NCBI RefSeq assembly: GCF_900109645.1
Contig: NZ_FOBG01000003.1
Location: 186,001 to 250,000 of the forward strand
Length of the DNA: 64,000 bases
Direction of reading: 5' to 3'
Source of the DNA: Duganella sp. CF402
Lineage (GTDB): Bacteria > Pseudomonadota > Gammaproteobacteria > Burkholderiales > Burkholderiaceae_D
The notes beneath the pieces are model-generated. The model saw only the letters and a list, made by a program, of their open reading frames with translations. It was not told the origin of the DNA and searched no databases. Of this stretch, positions 28,562-37,226 are shown one piece after another. How positions within the stretch are numbered: position 1 is the first letter of the stretch; each line of letters starts with the position of its first letter. Position numbers and translations under genes: made by a program.

Positions 28562-29930
28562 CAGACTTGTCGCCTTCCGGATTCAAAGACAGTGAGAGGG
28601 AGGCTAAGGAGATAGCGGCTACTTCCAGGTCGGGCAGCTGGACCATTTCATCTTGCGGCGCGAACTTCACCGGCAAGCGCGCCAATGCGGCGGTAGCGCC
28701 TTGCAGGCGCGCCTCGTCGGCGTCGCCCAGCAGCGGCAGCAGCGAGGCGCGGTACGACGCCACGGCAAACGTTGCCGGCAGCAGCGACTCGTGCGCCTGG
28801 ATCGATTTCGGTGCTTCTTCGGCGATGCTCGGGAAATTACCCAGCGCCGCAAAGTCGGACAGGCGCGCCAGCCAGTCGTCCAGCTCCTGCTGCATGGCAG
28901 GGCCTTCGCTGACGGTGGTCGGTGCATCGGTGCCGGTCGGCAGGCCGTTGGATACTGTGGTGTTTACGCGGTCGGCCATTAATTCTGTTTCTGCTACGTC
29001 TATCATTTCTGCGGGCGTGATGAACAGCGGGACTACCGGCTGATCGATGGCGTCCGTGGCCAGCGAGGCCAGGTCTTCGTGTTCCAGCAGCCAGCGCTTG
29101 ATGTCGGTGGTGGACAGGCCGGACTGGCCCAGGTGCACCCGCTGGCGCTCGATCTGGTTCAGGGCGCGCGAGAACATACCCTGCATGTTCAGCAGCGCAG
29201 ACTGGGCGCGGCCGATGGCCTGCGCCGCCTTGTGCGTGGCGCTGTCGGCGTTTTCGTCGGTGGTGATGGCGCGCAGGATTTCCGAGCCCTTCTCCACCCA
29301 GTCGCACGCCATGTGCCACTTGGCCTGCGAGGCGCGCAGGCGGAATTCGGAACCCGACGCAATCGCGTCCGAGAATTCCTCGGTCAGTTCCACCAGTCGG
29401 CCCAGCAGGTGGTTCAGCTGGTCGACCGTGACGCCGCCCATCACCTGGGCGCCGGCCACCTGCGACAGCAGGAAGCCCATTTCGGCGTTGTCGTCTTCTT
29501 CCTTGCCCAGTGCCAGCAGCGCGTCGATGGCCGAAAGCACGTTGCGCGCCATCGGCGTGACGCGGTACACGGCCTGCTGCGCATCCCATGCCAGCAGCTG
29601 GTTGGAGCGCAGGCGCATCAGCACCGTCTCCAGCGATTCCGGCAGCAGGTAGGCCAGGCGGGTGTTGATGTCCGGGCGCGTGAAACTGGTCGATGTGGTG
29701 TCGGAGGCCAGCTCGCGCAGCACCAGCAGGCGTACCAGTACGCCATCAAAGCCGCCGTGGAACAGGGCCGTAAACACCTGCAGCAGCGGCTGCGCGCGCT
29801 TCAGGTGGTAGACCTGCTCGATCTCGTCGGCGGAAATGTGCGGCTGGAAGTGGGCCTGCAGGCCATCCTGCGCTTGTTGCTGGTCCTGCGGCTCCGGCGC
29901 TGCTTCGCTGCTAGTTATAGGTTCAATCAT
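28554..29930 (-). CDS. MksF-like kleisin subunit
   Basis: About 458 residues. There is an N-terminal winged-helix region (about residues 30-130: FTRPDINTRLAYLLPESLET then LRSNQLLAWD), a long helical middle (about 135-290), and a C-terminal part after an acidic Thr-rich linker that would contain the second SMC-binding winged helix. This layout fits MukF/MksF/JetA kleisins, which bridge the two SMC heads. It is first in the three-gene operon. The start is uncertain: ATG at 29930 (MIEPITSSE) or 29957 (MAGSTEWQ). The region upstream is AT-rich and probably holds the operon promoter. Confidence 0.75.
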   Translation of the reverse strand: MIEPITSSEAAPEPQDQQQAQDGLQAHFQPHISADEIEQVYHLKRAQPLLQVFTALFHGGFDGVLVRLLVLRELASDTTSTSFTRPDINTRLAYLLPESLETVLMRLRSNQLLAWDAQQAVYRVTPMARNVLSAIDALLALGKEEDDNAEMGFLLSQVAGAQVMGGVTVDQLNHLLGRLVELTEEFSDAIASGSEFRLRASQAKWHMACDWVEKGSEILRAITTDENADSATHKAAQAIGRAQSALLNMQGMFSRALNQIERQRVHLGQSGLSTTDIKRWLLEHEDLASLATDAIDQPVVPLFITPAEMIDVAETELMADRVNTTVSNGLPTGTDAPTTVSEGPAMQQELDDWLARLSDFAALGNFPSIAEEAPKSIQAHESLLPATFAVASYRASLLPLLGDADEARLQGATAALARLPVKFAPQDEMVQLPDLEVAAISLASLSLSLNPEGDKSDE

Positions 29931-30011
29931 TCTTTGCCATTCTGTGCTCCCCGCCATTGTATTTATTACAAATATTTCTCGTTATCGCGGGGGCGTCAGT
30001 ATAGCAGGAGC

Positions 30012-30749
30012 CTACTTTTTCACGACCTTTTCCAGCACCTGGTCGACAAAGTCGCCATCCGGGTCGTTAAAGCGCACCCGCACCGGGTACCAGTCCAGCG
30101 ATGGCGCCAGCCACAGGTCGACCTGCTGGCCCTTGGCGTCCGGCGGCGGCGCCTTGACCAGATGGACCGCGCTGACCTCACCGGTGCCGGTGTCCACGCT
30201 CTCGGACTTCAGCACCTTGAAGCTCCACGGCTCGGCGTCTCGACGGCCGGCCACGAACAAATGCCACTCGCTGCCCGGCTTGAACTTGTCCGGCGCGGCG
30301 CGCGCGATGGCGGCCAGCTGCCACTGGGCGCTGCTGCGATCCTGCTCGCCCCCCAAGATAGGGTAAGTGACGTCGCTTTCAGTAAATGCAATAGTCTTCT
30401 CGGCGCGCTTGAAGGTGGTGGTGTACGGATCCTTGCGAATGCGCTTTTCGTGGAAGCTGGCGGGGGCCAGGCCGAAATCGTCGATCGCGCCTTCGCTGCG
30501 GTTCTCCACCACCTTGCCAAAGATGGAGGCGCGGCTTTCGGTGGCGATGCTGTATTTGCCATCGCCGGCGCGCCACTGCACGGTGGCTACGCCGTTCAGC
30601 GACAGGCCGCCCTGCTTGATCTTCAGGTTGTAGCTAAGGTCCGCCGACGGCGGCGGGTTGGTCGCGCGCTTGGCGCTCGGGTGTTCTTCGGTGGCGTGGG
30701 CCACGGCGGCCAGCATCAAGGCAGCGCACAGGGTAGTCAGTTTCTTCAT
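30012..30749 (-). CDS. DUF3108 periplasmic protein (second copy)
   Basis: A 245-residue exported protein with a signal peptide (MKKLTTLCAALMLAAVAHA) and a DUF3108 beta domain: LSYNLKIKQGGLSLNG, a SEGAIDDFGLAP segment shared with the upstream paralogue, and a closing WLAPSLDWYPVRVRF. DUF3108 proteins are periplasmic beta-rich proteins of unknown biochemical role. The start overlaps the upstream DUF3108 gene by four bases (ATGA), so translation is coupled. Downstream, on the same strand, lies the Mks-like operon, with about 80 bases between; co-transcription is possible but not shown. Confidence 0.88.
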   Translation of the reverse strand: MKKLTTLCAALMLAAVAHATEEHPSAKRATNPPPSADLSYNLKIKQGGLSLNGVATVQWRAGDGKYSIATESRASIFGKVVENRSEGAIDDFGLAPASFHEKRIRKDPYTTTFKRAEKTIAFTESDVTYPILGGEQDRSSAQWQLAAIARAAPDKFKPGSEWHLFVAGRRDAEPWSFKVLKSESVDTGTGEVSAVHLVKAPPPDAKGQQVDLWLAPSLDWYPVRVRFNDPDGDFVDQVLEKVVKK

Positions 30750-31891
30750 TTGTCTGTCATCTTTATGTTGGAGACGGTCTGCGTGGTCAGCGCACCGCTG
30801 GCCTCCGTGTTACGTATCTGGACTGGATACCAGTTCAACCCCGGCGCCAGCCAGATATCCAGCTTCGAGGAATAGCTGCCCGGCTTGGGCGGACGGCTCA
30901 AATGCCACGTCACGATCTTGCCGGTCCTGGTGTCGATTTCCTCCTCGCCGATCAGCTGGAAGCGGAAGACGGTGGCTTCCTTTTCCTCGCCGACCTGGAT
31001 GTCGATGTCGCTGCCGAACTGATTCAGGTCGGCGCGGCCGATGCCGCCCAGCTGGAACGGCACCGTGGCCTTGTCCTGCGCCCCCACCATCAGCGGATAG
31101 CTGCGCTCCGACGCCGAGAAGGTGATGGTGCCGTCGGCGCGGTTGAAGTGGGTCGCGGTTTCGGCGCGGCGCGCGCGCTTTTCCGTGATCTTCACCGGGG
31201 CGATGCCGTAGTCGTCGATCTCGCCTTCGCTGCGCAGCACCAGCAGGTTGATGCGCGTGATCAGCACACTAACGCCGGCTTCCACCGAGGCGGTGTAGCG
31301 GCTGCCGTCAGTATGCCACGTCATGGCTGCGGAGCCCGTCCATTTGGTGCCGTCGGCGTCGACCCGGTCCACCGTCATGTCGAACGTGGCCGATGGCGGC
31401 AGGTTGACCTTGTAGCGGCGCAGGCCCTGGCGCGGCGCGGCGTCCGGCGCCACGACGGCCGGCGTCTCGCCTTGCGCCGCTGCCGGCGGCGGCGTGCCGG
31501 TCTGCGCTTGCGTGGCGCCAGCCTGCTCCACGTTGGCCAGCGCGGCATTGACCTGAGCCGCCACCTCCGACGCAGCAGCAGTCGTCGCCGCTGTCATCGC
31601 TTCAGGCGCCGCAACCGGTTCCACCACCGGCGCCGCCCTGCTGGCCGCCTTGCGCGGCACGGCCGCCGGCGCCAGCGGCGCCACGTCCTCCAGCGGCTTG
31701 TTCTCCACCCGCTTGGGCAACGCCAGCCGCAGTTGCGCCGTCATCAGCGATGCGGGCAGCTCCGACGGCCGGTGCGTCTGCGCGCTGAGGCGCCCTCCCA
31801 CCCAGTCGATGGCGGCATAGTGCAGCGCCAGCGTGGCGCCGCACAAAACCAGTGCGCGCCGATGTCGGGCAAGGAAGGAGGCAATCGTCAT
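30746..31891 (-). CDS. DUF3108 protein with N-terminal membrane anchor (first copy)
   Basis: A 381-residue protein. An N-terminal membrane segment (about residues 12-28: RALVLCGATLALHYAAI) is followed by a long Ala/Pro/Thr-rich linker (about 55-145) and a C-terminal DUF3108 domain (about 160-381) parallel to the downstream gene: EGEIDDYGIAPVKITEKR and WLAPGLNWYPVQIR. It is probably anchored in the inner membrane with the domain in the periplasm. I chose the ATG at 31891 because the ORF extension upstream looks like untranslated sequence; a GGAGG stretch precedes it. The tandem paralogues suggest a two-protein complex. Confidence 0.86.
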   Translation of the reverse strand: MTIASFLARHRRALVLCGATLALHYAAIDWVGGRLSAQTHRPSELPASLMTAQLRLALPKRVENKPLEDVAPLAPAAVPRKAASRAAPVVEPVAAPEAMTAATTAAASEVAAQVNAALANVEQAGATQAQTGTPPPAAAQGETPAVVAPDAAPRQGLRRYKVNLPPSATFDMTVDRVDADGTKWTGSAAMTWHTDGSRYTASVEAGVSVLITRINLLVLRSEGEIDDYGIAPVKITEKRARRAETATHFNRADGTITFSASERSYPLMVGAQDKATVPFQLGGIGRADLNQFGSDIDIQVGEEKEATVFRFQLIGEEEIDTRTGKIVTWHLSRPPKPGSYSSKLDIWLAPGLNWYPVQIRNTEASGALTTQTVSNIKMTDK

Positions 31892-32011
31892 GGCCGCTAG
31901 TTTAAACGGGATCCGCCATCTCAGCTGAAGCGCAGCTGAAATGTTGTCAAAACCTTTTGAATGCAAAACGAATATCTGCTACGCTAACCGCACATCCCAC
32001 AGGAGATTCTT

Positions 32012-32722
32012 ATGTCGAACAACCCAATGAATGACACGCTGGATTTCGTAAAAAGCCTGTGGGGCAGCATGAGCGTGCCGGGGCTGACCGCCCCCACCCT
32101 GTCGGTGGAAGAGCTGGACAAAAAAATCAACGACCTGAAAGCCGTTGAGACCTGGCTCAATCTGAATATGAGCATGCTGCGCGGGAGCATCCAGGCGCTG
32201 GAAGTCCAGCGCGGCACCATCGCCACGCTGAAATCGGTGGGCGCCAGCCTGGCCTCTGCGGTCAACACCGGCGTGAACGACAAATCGATCTTCGATTCCA
32301 ATCCATACGCCTCGGCCTTCTTCCACCACGCGCGCGAAGCCGACAAGACGCAAGCCGCGCCGGAAGCGCCCGCCCCTGCGCCGGAAGCCAAGGCCGCACC
32401 TGAGCCGGAAGCACCGAAGCCAAGCGCCAGCGCAGCAGGTGGACAACCCAACGCCTGGTGGAACCTGCTGCAAGACCAATTCAAGCAGGCCGTATCGACC
32501 GCGATGGCGTCCGAATCGATGATGACCGATGCGGCCGTCAAATTCGCCGCTGCCGCTGCGGGCGCCGGCGCGCCTCAGGCAAACAAGCCGGCGGCCAGCA
32601 CACCGGACGCCGCCAAGCCGGCCAAGGCGCCGGCGGCAGCGCGCAAACCGGCCGCGAAAAAACACCCGGCGCGCAAAGCCGCCGCCAAGCCGGCGGTGAA
32701 ACCGGCTGCGGACAAACCGTAA
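32012..32722 (+). CDS. phaM: PHA-granule regulatory protein PhaM
   Basis: A 236-residue protein matching PhaM. The conserved N-terminal domain (about residues 8-85: FVKSLWGSMSVPGL, ELDKKINDLKAVETWLNLNM) binds and activates PHA synthase. The Ala/Pro/Lys-rich tail (about 180-236, with PAAARKPAAKKHPARKAAAK) resembles histone H1 and binds DNA, tying granules to the nucleoid. A GGAG site lies before the ATG (CACAGGAGATTCTT). No other PHA gene is nearby. It is tail to tail with the 71-residue gene, with six bases between stops. Confidence 0.92.
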   Translation: MSNNPMNDTLDFVKSLWGSMSVPGLTAPTLSVEELDKKINDLKAVETWLNLNMSMLRGSIQALEVQRGTIATLKSVGASLASAVNTGVNDKSIFDSNPYASAFFHHAREADKTQAAPEAPAPAPEAKAAPEPEAPKPSASAAGGQPNAWWNLLQDQFKQAVSTAMASESMMTDAAVKFAAAAAGAGAPQANKPAASTPDAAKPAKAPAAARKPAAKKHPARKAAAKPAVKPAADKP

Positions 32723-32728
32723 CGTGAA

Positions 32729-32944
32729 TTACGCCAGCCGCTGGATGCGGATGGCGTCGATCAGGCCGTCGGCCTGTCGCTGCACTTTCTCGATATCGAT
32801 CAGGCCTTCCTCTTCGAGCAGCCTGGCGCTGTCGTGGGCAGACTGAAAACTGTCCAGGGTATCTCCCTTGGCGCTGACCGGACGAATCCACGCCACGCTG
32901 CCGACCTTCATTTTTTTGTACACTTCTTTTGCGATATCACGCAT
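32729..32944 (-). CDS. Small hypothetical protein, 71 residues
   Basis: A soluble 71-residue protein (MRDIAKEVYKKMKVGSVAWI, then RPVSAKGDTLDSFQSAHDSA and two helices ending IRIQRLA). It has no signal peptide. It is preceded by AAGGA about ten bases before the ATG. The helical, charged pattern and clean start support a real gene, but I recognise no family. It converges on phaM. Confidence 0.65.
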   Translation of the reverse strand: MRDIAKEVYKKMKVGSVAWIRPVSAKGDTLDSFQSAHDSARLLEEEGLIDIEKVQRQADGLIDAIRIQRLA

Positions 32945-33068
32945 ATTTTTATGTCCTTAATTTGCCCTCAATATTGACAGCGAATCAAGCGCAGGCTGGG
33001 CTGTGCTGAAAATCAGTGTAATCATTTGGGTGCGTTGAAACAAGCTCGGTGTTGCGTGGCGCGGACGC

Positions 33069-34805
33069 TCAATCTCCGCTCCAGCGGGTCGATTCCGGCA
33101 CCGGCCCGTTGGCCGCCTCGTACTCGCTGGCGGCGGCTGCAGCCACCACGCCCGACATCGGCGCCAGCATCGCCAGCTGCTCCATCAACTGGGCAAAGCG
33201 CTGCTGCCCCGGCGCGATGGCGTCGACATGCATCAGCACCGAGATGGCTTCGTCGGCCAGCGCGCGGTCGTAGCCGTTTTCCTGCAAATGCGAGATCAGG
33301 ATCTGCGCCGAATTGAACAGGATGCGCATATTGTGCGGCAGCTGCTTGCGCGCGTTGCGCATCCACTCGACGGCTTCGGTAAGCTTGCCGGTCTTCCACA
33401 GCAGCACACCCTTGTTCATCAGGTCCGCCGCTTCCTTGCGCGCGGCCTCGATCAGCTCCTGCCCTTCCTCGGCCATGCGCGCCTTCTCGAAGATCTTCTG
33501 TACGTCTTCCAGCAGCGGCGCGTTATCGTGGTTGTTGCGGGTGACGTAGCACAGCAGGTCGACCGGCGCTTCCTTGACGCCGACGGCGAACAGCAGGGTC
33601 GCCATATCGAGGCAGGATTCGGTGTCCGGGCGCTGGCGGTTTTCGTCGGCCAGCATGGCTTCCAGTTCGTCGCCGGATTTGCGCGCGCGGCGGAAATCGC
33701 CGCTCTCGTGATACACCAGCCCTTCGGTGATCTTGGCGCGCAGCGTGACCTGGTCGCCGCCGAATTGATGGACGGCGGCGTTCAACAGGCGGATGGCTTC
33801 CTTGGTGTCGTTCTTCTGGCCGCACACGCGCGCCAGGCCAAGGTAGGCGTCCACGGTTTTACGCACCGAGAACTCGCCGATCTCGATGCATTTGCGGAAG
33901 GCCTTTTCCGCCACCGGGATATTCCCCAGCTTGAGCGCCGTGGTGCCCAGCGCGCGCTGGCGCGGCACCGAGTTGGGCGACAGCTTGGCGGCCTTTTGCA
34001 GCACGTCGAACGCTTCCTCGGTCTTGCCTTGCAGGTGGAACGATTCGGCCAGCTGGTCGAAAGCGTCAATGTAGAAGCGGTTGTCGGCGATCACGGCCTG
34101 GAACATCATGCGCGCCGCATCGGGGTCGCCGTTGGCCATGCGGATCTTGCCCAGGCCGCAGCGCGCCCAGTTGTATTCGCGTTCCTGCAGCACGTCTTCG
34201 TAGACCAGTCCCGCGCGGTCGATATCGCCGCTCTTGAGCAGCAGCGTGGCGCGCATGCGGTGCAGGTCGATGGCGTGCAGCGGATGGTGCGCGATCTGCT
34301 CTTCGCACAGCTTGGCCGCGCGCAGGTAATCCTTGTCGGCAAAGGCCTGGTCGATTTCGCGGAAGACCTGCTTCCTCACCCACACGCGGTTCAGGCGCGT
34401 GAGCAGCACGCCTTCGGTGATCGGCTTGATGATGTAAGCGTCCGGCTGGTGCTCGGCCGCGCCCATCACTGACTCTACGCTCTTTTCGGCGGACACCATC
34501 AGCCACACGCTGGACGGCAGCATCAGGTTGCGGATGCGCGCCTCTTCCAGCACCTGCTGGCCGTTCTTGCCGTCGCCGAGGTTGTAATCGCACAGCACCA
34601 CGTCGTAGCGGGTCTTCGCCAGCAGCACCATCGCCTCGCCGCCGCTGGAGGCCTGGTCGATATGCTTGGCGCCGAGGTTGCGCAGTGATTCACGCAGCAG
34701 CTGGCGGATGCCGACGAAATCGTCGATGATCAGGTAGCGCTTTTCCGCCCAGTCGATGCCGCTTTCCGCAGGATTCGAGGCGCTCATGATTTCGCTCGTC
34801 ATCAT
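33069..34805 (-). CDS. Response regulator with TPR output
   Basis: A 578-residue protein. The N-terminal receiver domain (about residues 22-145) has the acidic pair D28-D29, phospho-acceptor D73 in LCDYNLGD and the conserved Lys in IIKPITEG. The rest (about 160-480) is a chain of TPR-like helix pairs (KTEEAFDVLQKAAKLSPNS, GNIPVAEKAFRKCIEIGE), followed by further helices. There is no DNA-binding or enzymatic output, so it probably acts through protein contacts. Its start overlaps the stop of the kinase upstream by four bases (ATGA), so the two form a pair. An alternative ATG at 34787 is possible. Confidence 0.88.
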   Translation of the reverse strand: MMTSEIMSASNPAESGIDWAEKRYLIIDDFVGIRQLLRESLRNLGAKHIDQASSGGEAMVLLAKTRYDVVLCDYNLGDGKNGQQVLEEARIRNLMLPSSVWLMVSAEKSVESVMGAAEHQPDAYIIKPITEGVLLTRLNRVWVRKQVFREIDQAFADKDYLRAAKLCEEQIAHHPLHAIDLHRMRATLLLKSGDIDRAGLVYEDVLQEREYNWARCGLGKIRMANGDPDAARMMFQAVIADNRFYIDAFDQLAESFHLQGKTEEAFDVLQKAAKLSPNSVPRQRALGTTALKLGNIPVAEKAFRKCIEIGEFSVRKTVDAYLGLARVCGQKNDTKEAIRLLNAAVHQFGGDQVTLRAKITEGLVYHESGDFRRARKSGDELEAMLADENRQRPDTESCLDMATLLFAVGVKEAPVDLLCYVTRNNHDNAPLLEDVQKIFEKARMAEEGQELIEAARKEAADLMNKGVLLWKTGKLTEAVEWMRNARKQLPHNMRILFNSAQILISHLQENGYDRALADEAISVLMHVDAIAPGQQRFAQLMEQLAMLAPMSGVVAAAAASEYEAANGPVPESTRWSGD

Positions 34806-35524
34806 GGCAGGCGCAGGATGAAGCAGCCGCCGCCCAGCGTGCCGCCGTTATCGAGCGCGATGCTGCCGCTGCGCTGGCGGTGCTTGTGCATCTTCGCCAC
34901 TTCGCTGGAGAAGTACAGTCCGAGGCCGCTGCTGTTGCTGAGGAAGTCGATGCGGGCGCGCTGCGGGTCCATCGCGCTGAGGCCCGCCTCCAGCATGGAG
35001 GCCGGGAAGCCGCCGCCGTTGTCTTCGACGCGCAGTTCGAGGAAGTCACCGTCGATGCTGATGGCGAGGCGCACGCGGTCGCGCGTGTAGCGGATGGCGT
35101 TGTTGATGGCGTGGACCAGCACCCCGATCACCAGGTCTTCATCGAGCGTCCAGATGGCGTGCGGCGGATAGTCGATATCGAGCGCGATGCCGCGCGATTG
35201 CAGCAGCATGCGGGCCTGGCCGGCGACCTGCTCCACCAGTTCGCGCACGCTGCGCGGGGCGGGATCGAAAGGGTAGCCGGGTTTGCCGACGTCCTTGTAG
35301 AGCGCCAGCAGCTGGATCAGGTTATCGTTGAGGCGCTTGGTCTGGTACAGCATGTGCGCCATCTGGCCGTATTCGGGGGCGCTGTTGGATGGATGGCCGG
35401 CAAGCAGGTTCTCCAGCGTGCCACTGAGGACGCTGATCGAATTTTTCATGTCATGCACGGTGGACGCCAGGAACATGAATAACTCCGGTGAGCCGTCGTG
35501 CTGCGGCGCTTCTTGTTCATCCAT
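34802..35524 (-). CDS. Short soluble histidine kinase
   Basis: A 240-residue kinase with no sensor domain or membrane helix. The H box is FLASTVHDMKNSISVL (about residues 15-30), and the HATPase domain has N box (HAINNAIRYTR), G1 (VEDNGGGF) and G2 (SGLGLYFS). HDMKN-type H boxes occur in kinases that associate with other sensors. The ATG at 35524 (MDEQEAPQH) is chosen over the ORF start at 35671, since the extension is Arg/Trp-rich and overlaps the mnmC end. It is translationally coupled to the receiver-TPR gene, its likely phosphorylation target. Confidence 0.88.
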   Translation of the reverse strand: MDEQEAPQHDGSPELFMFLASTVHDMKNSISVLSGTLENLLAGHPSNSAPEYGQMAHMLYQTKRLNDNLIQLLALYKDVGKPGYPFDPAPRSVRELVEQVAGQARMLLQSRGIALDIDYPPHAIWTLDEDLVIGVLVHAINNAIRYTRDRVRLAISIDGDFLELRVEDNGGGFPASMLEAGLSAMDPQRARIDFLSNSSGLGLYFSSEVAKMHKHRQRSGSIALDNGGTLGGGCFILRLP

Positions 35525-35570
35525 TGCTGTGATTCTCGCGGGATGGTTGTGCTGTCGGCAATTATAGCGT

Positions 35571-37226
35571 TTATTGGCTACGGCGGCGTTGTTTGAGCAG
35601 GAAGCGGGCGGGATCCAATGCATCCACCAGCGAGGCCTCCAGCGGCGGCGGCGCGCCCTCCAGTTGCGCAACCAGCAGTTCGGCCATCAGGGGCGCCCAG
35701 ATCAGGCCACGCGAGGCGTAGCCCAGCAGGCAATGCAGCCCTTGGTGGCGCGGCACGTCGGACAGGAATTCGAGGCGGCCGGCGTTCGGGTAGTCCGGCA
35801 ACGCGCCGGCCAGCGGCAGGCGGTCCGGCGCGGCGCAGCGGAATCCGACGCGGCCGGACAACGGTGCGCGGTGTGCCAACGCCGCAACATCATCGCCGGG
35901 GATGATGTCGGCCAGGCGGGTCAGGTTTTCCAGCTGGCTGCTGGCGCGCAGCTGCGGGTCGTCGTCGTTGTCGTAGGTGGCGCCGGCGCAGACGATGCCG
36001 TTGGACGGCGGCGTGACGTAGGCCTCGCGGCAAACCACCAGCGGCAGCATCGGCGGCCCGGCGTCTTCAGCGAGGTGCGTGACCTGGCCGCGCAGCTTGG
36101 ACAGCGGCAGCTCGGCGGCTTGTGCGATGTTGTTGGCGGCTGCGCCGCTGGCGAGGATGGCGGTTGGCGCTTGCGCGATCAATGTGCCGTCTGCGCTGCG
36201 CACTTGCCATTCGCCGTCGACGCGCTGCAGGTTGACGGCTTCGGTGCAGAACACGCGCTGCAGGCGGTCGCCGCACGCGGCCAGCATGGCTTCGCACAGC
36301 GACGATGGCCGCGCCCAACCGCCCTGCTCGAACAGCCAGCCGCCATGCGGTGTGGCTGCGCCGATCAATGCGCTGGCTTCGTGCGCATCGGCCCAGCGGG
36401 CGTATTCGTGCGGGTAGTTCCATGTCGCCAGCGCTTCCTGCTGCACGCCGGCGTGACGCTCGTCGCGCGCCAGTTGCAGCACGCCGCAGTCCTGGCCTTC
36501 AAAGGCGCGGCCAACGCCGCCAAGGCGCCGCCATTCGCGCAGCGCGAACAGGTAGGCGGCGCGGCTCAGGCGCGTGGGGATGTTGTCGTCCTTGGACAGC
36601 AGCGGCATGAAGATGCCGGCCAGGTTGCCGGAAGCTTCTTGCGCCGGCTGCGCGTGGCGCTCGATCAGCGTGACCTGCCAGCCGCGCGCGCACAAACGAT
36701 GTGCGGCCGACGAACCGGCCAGCCCCGCGCCGATCACCACCGCCCGCCGCACCGTCTCCGCCGCCACCGCAGGCTGCGGCCGGCGGCTGCGATAAACCGC
36801 CGCGATATCACTGCCACTGCCGGCCAGCCGGCACGCGAAGCCAGCTGCGGTGAGCGCCCATACGAGTGCTTCGTCGGCCGCCTGCGCGTGCAGCGTGGCG
36901 CCTTGTACTGCCAGCTTCGCAAAGGTACGCGCCCACACTGGCGAGACGCCGCTGGCCAGATGGAATTGGTTCACGCGCGCCGTCACCTGCGGCAGCACGG
37001 CATCCACCGCGCCCACCAGCAAATCCAGCGTCACGTCATCATTGAGAATCACACGATGGAAGCCGGGCACATTGAGCGGCCACGCGGCGCGCAATCCGGC
37101 ATCGGCAATCTGCGCCGCCGCAGGCAGCGCAGCCGCAATCGCGATGTAATGCAAACGCCCGCCTTGCGCGCACGCCGCCGCGAAACGCTCGCCACTCCAA
37201 TCAGTGTCGAGCACCACCCGCATCAT
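35571..37226 (-). CDS. mnmC: MnmC-like tRNA-modifying FAD oxidoreductase, reduced methyltransferase part
   Basis: A 551-residue protein for the last steps of mnm5s2U34 synthesis in tRNA. The FAD-dependent domain is clear: AVVIGAGLAGSSAAHRLCAR (about residues 160-180) and ASGNLAGIFMPLLSKDDN, through the C-terminal catalytic part (LLGYASRGLIWAP). The N-terminal 155 residues correspond to the methyltransferase domain but are shorter than in E. coli MnmC (668 residues in total), and the acidic DGF-type motif expected before the last strands reads FHLASGVSPVW. The start ATG at 37226 overlaps the tag stop by one base; the longer ORF is a shadow of tag. Loss of methyltransferase activity is inference. 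Confidence 0.85.
   Translation of the reverse strand: MMRVVLDTDWSGERFAAACAQGGRLHYIAIAAALPAAAQIADAGLRAAWPLNVPGFHRVILNDDVTLDLLVGAVDAVLPQVTARVNQFHLASGVSPVWARTFAKLAVQGATLHAQAADEALVWALTAAGFACRLAGSGSDIAAVYRSRRPQPAVAAETVRRAVVIGAGLAGSSAAHRLCARGWQVTLIERHAQPAQEASGNLAGIFMPLLSKDDNIPTRLSRAAYLFALREWRRLGGVGRAFEGQDCGVLQLARDERHAGVQQEALATWNYPHEYARWADAHEASALIGAATPHGGWLFEQGGWARPSSLCEAMLAACGDRLQRVFCTEAVNLQRVDGEWQVRSADGTLIAQAPTAILASGAAANNIAQAAELPLSKLRGQVTHLAEDAGPPMLPLVVCREAYVTPPSNGIVCAGATYDNDDDPQLRASSQLENLTRLADIIPGDDVAALAHRAPLSGRVGFRCAAPDRLPLAGALPDYPNAGRLEFLSDVPRHQGLHCLLGYASRGLIWAPLMAELLVAQLEGAPPPLEASLVDALDPARFLLKQRRRSQ

Noticed and set aside
24959..29930. A complete Wadjet (JetABCD) defence system
   Set aside because: The three SMC-complex genes are present, but no Toprim/JetD gene is visible on either side, so a full defence call is not justified.
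35525..35671. N-terminal extension of the short histidine kinase
   Set aside because: The extension is Arg/Trp-rich, runs into the mnmC end, and lacks conservation features; the ATG at 35524 fits better.
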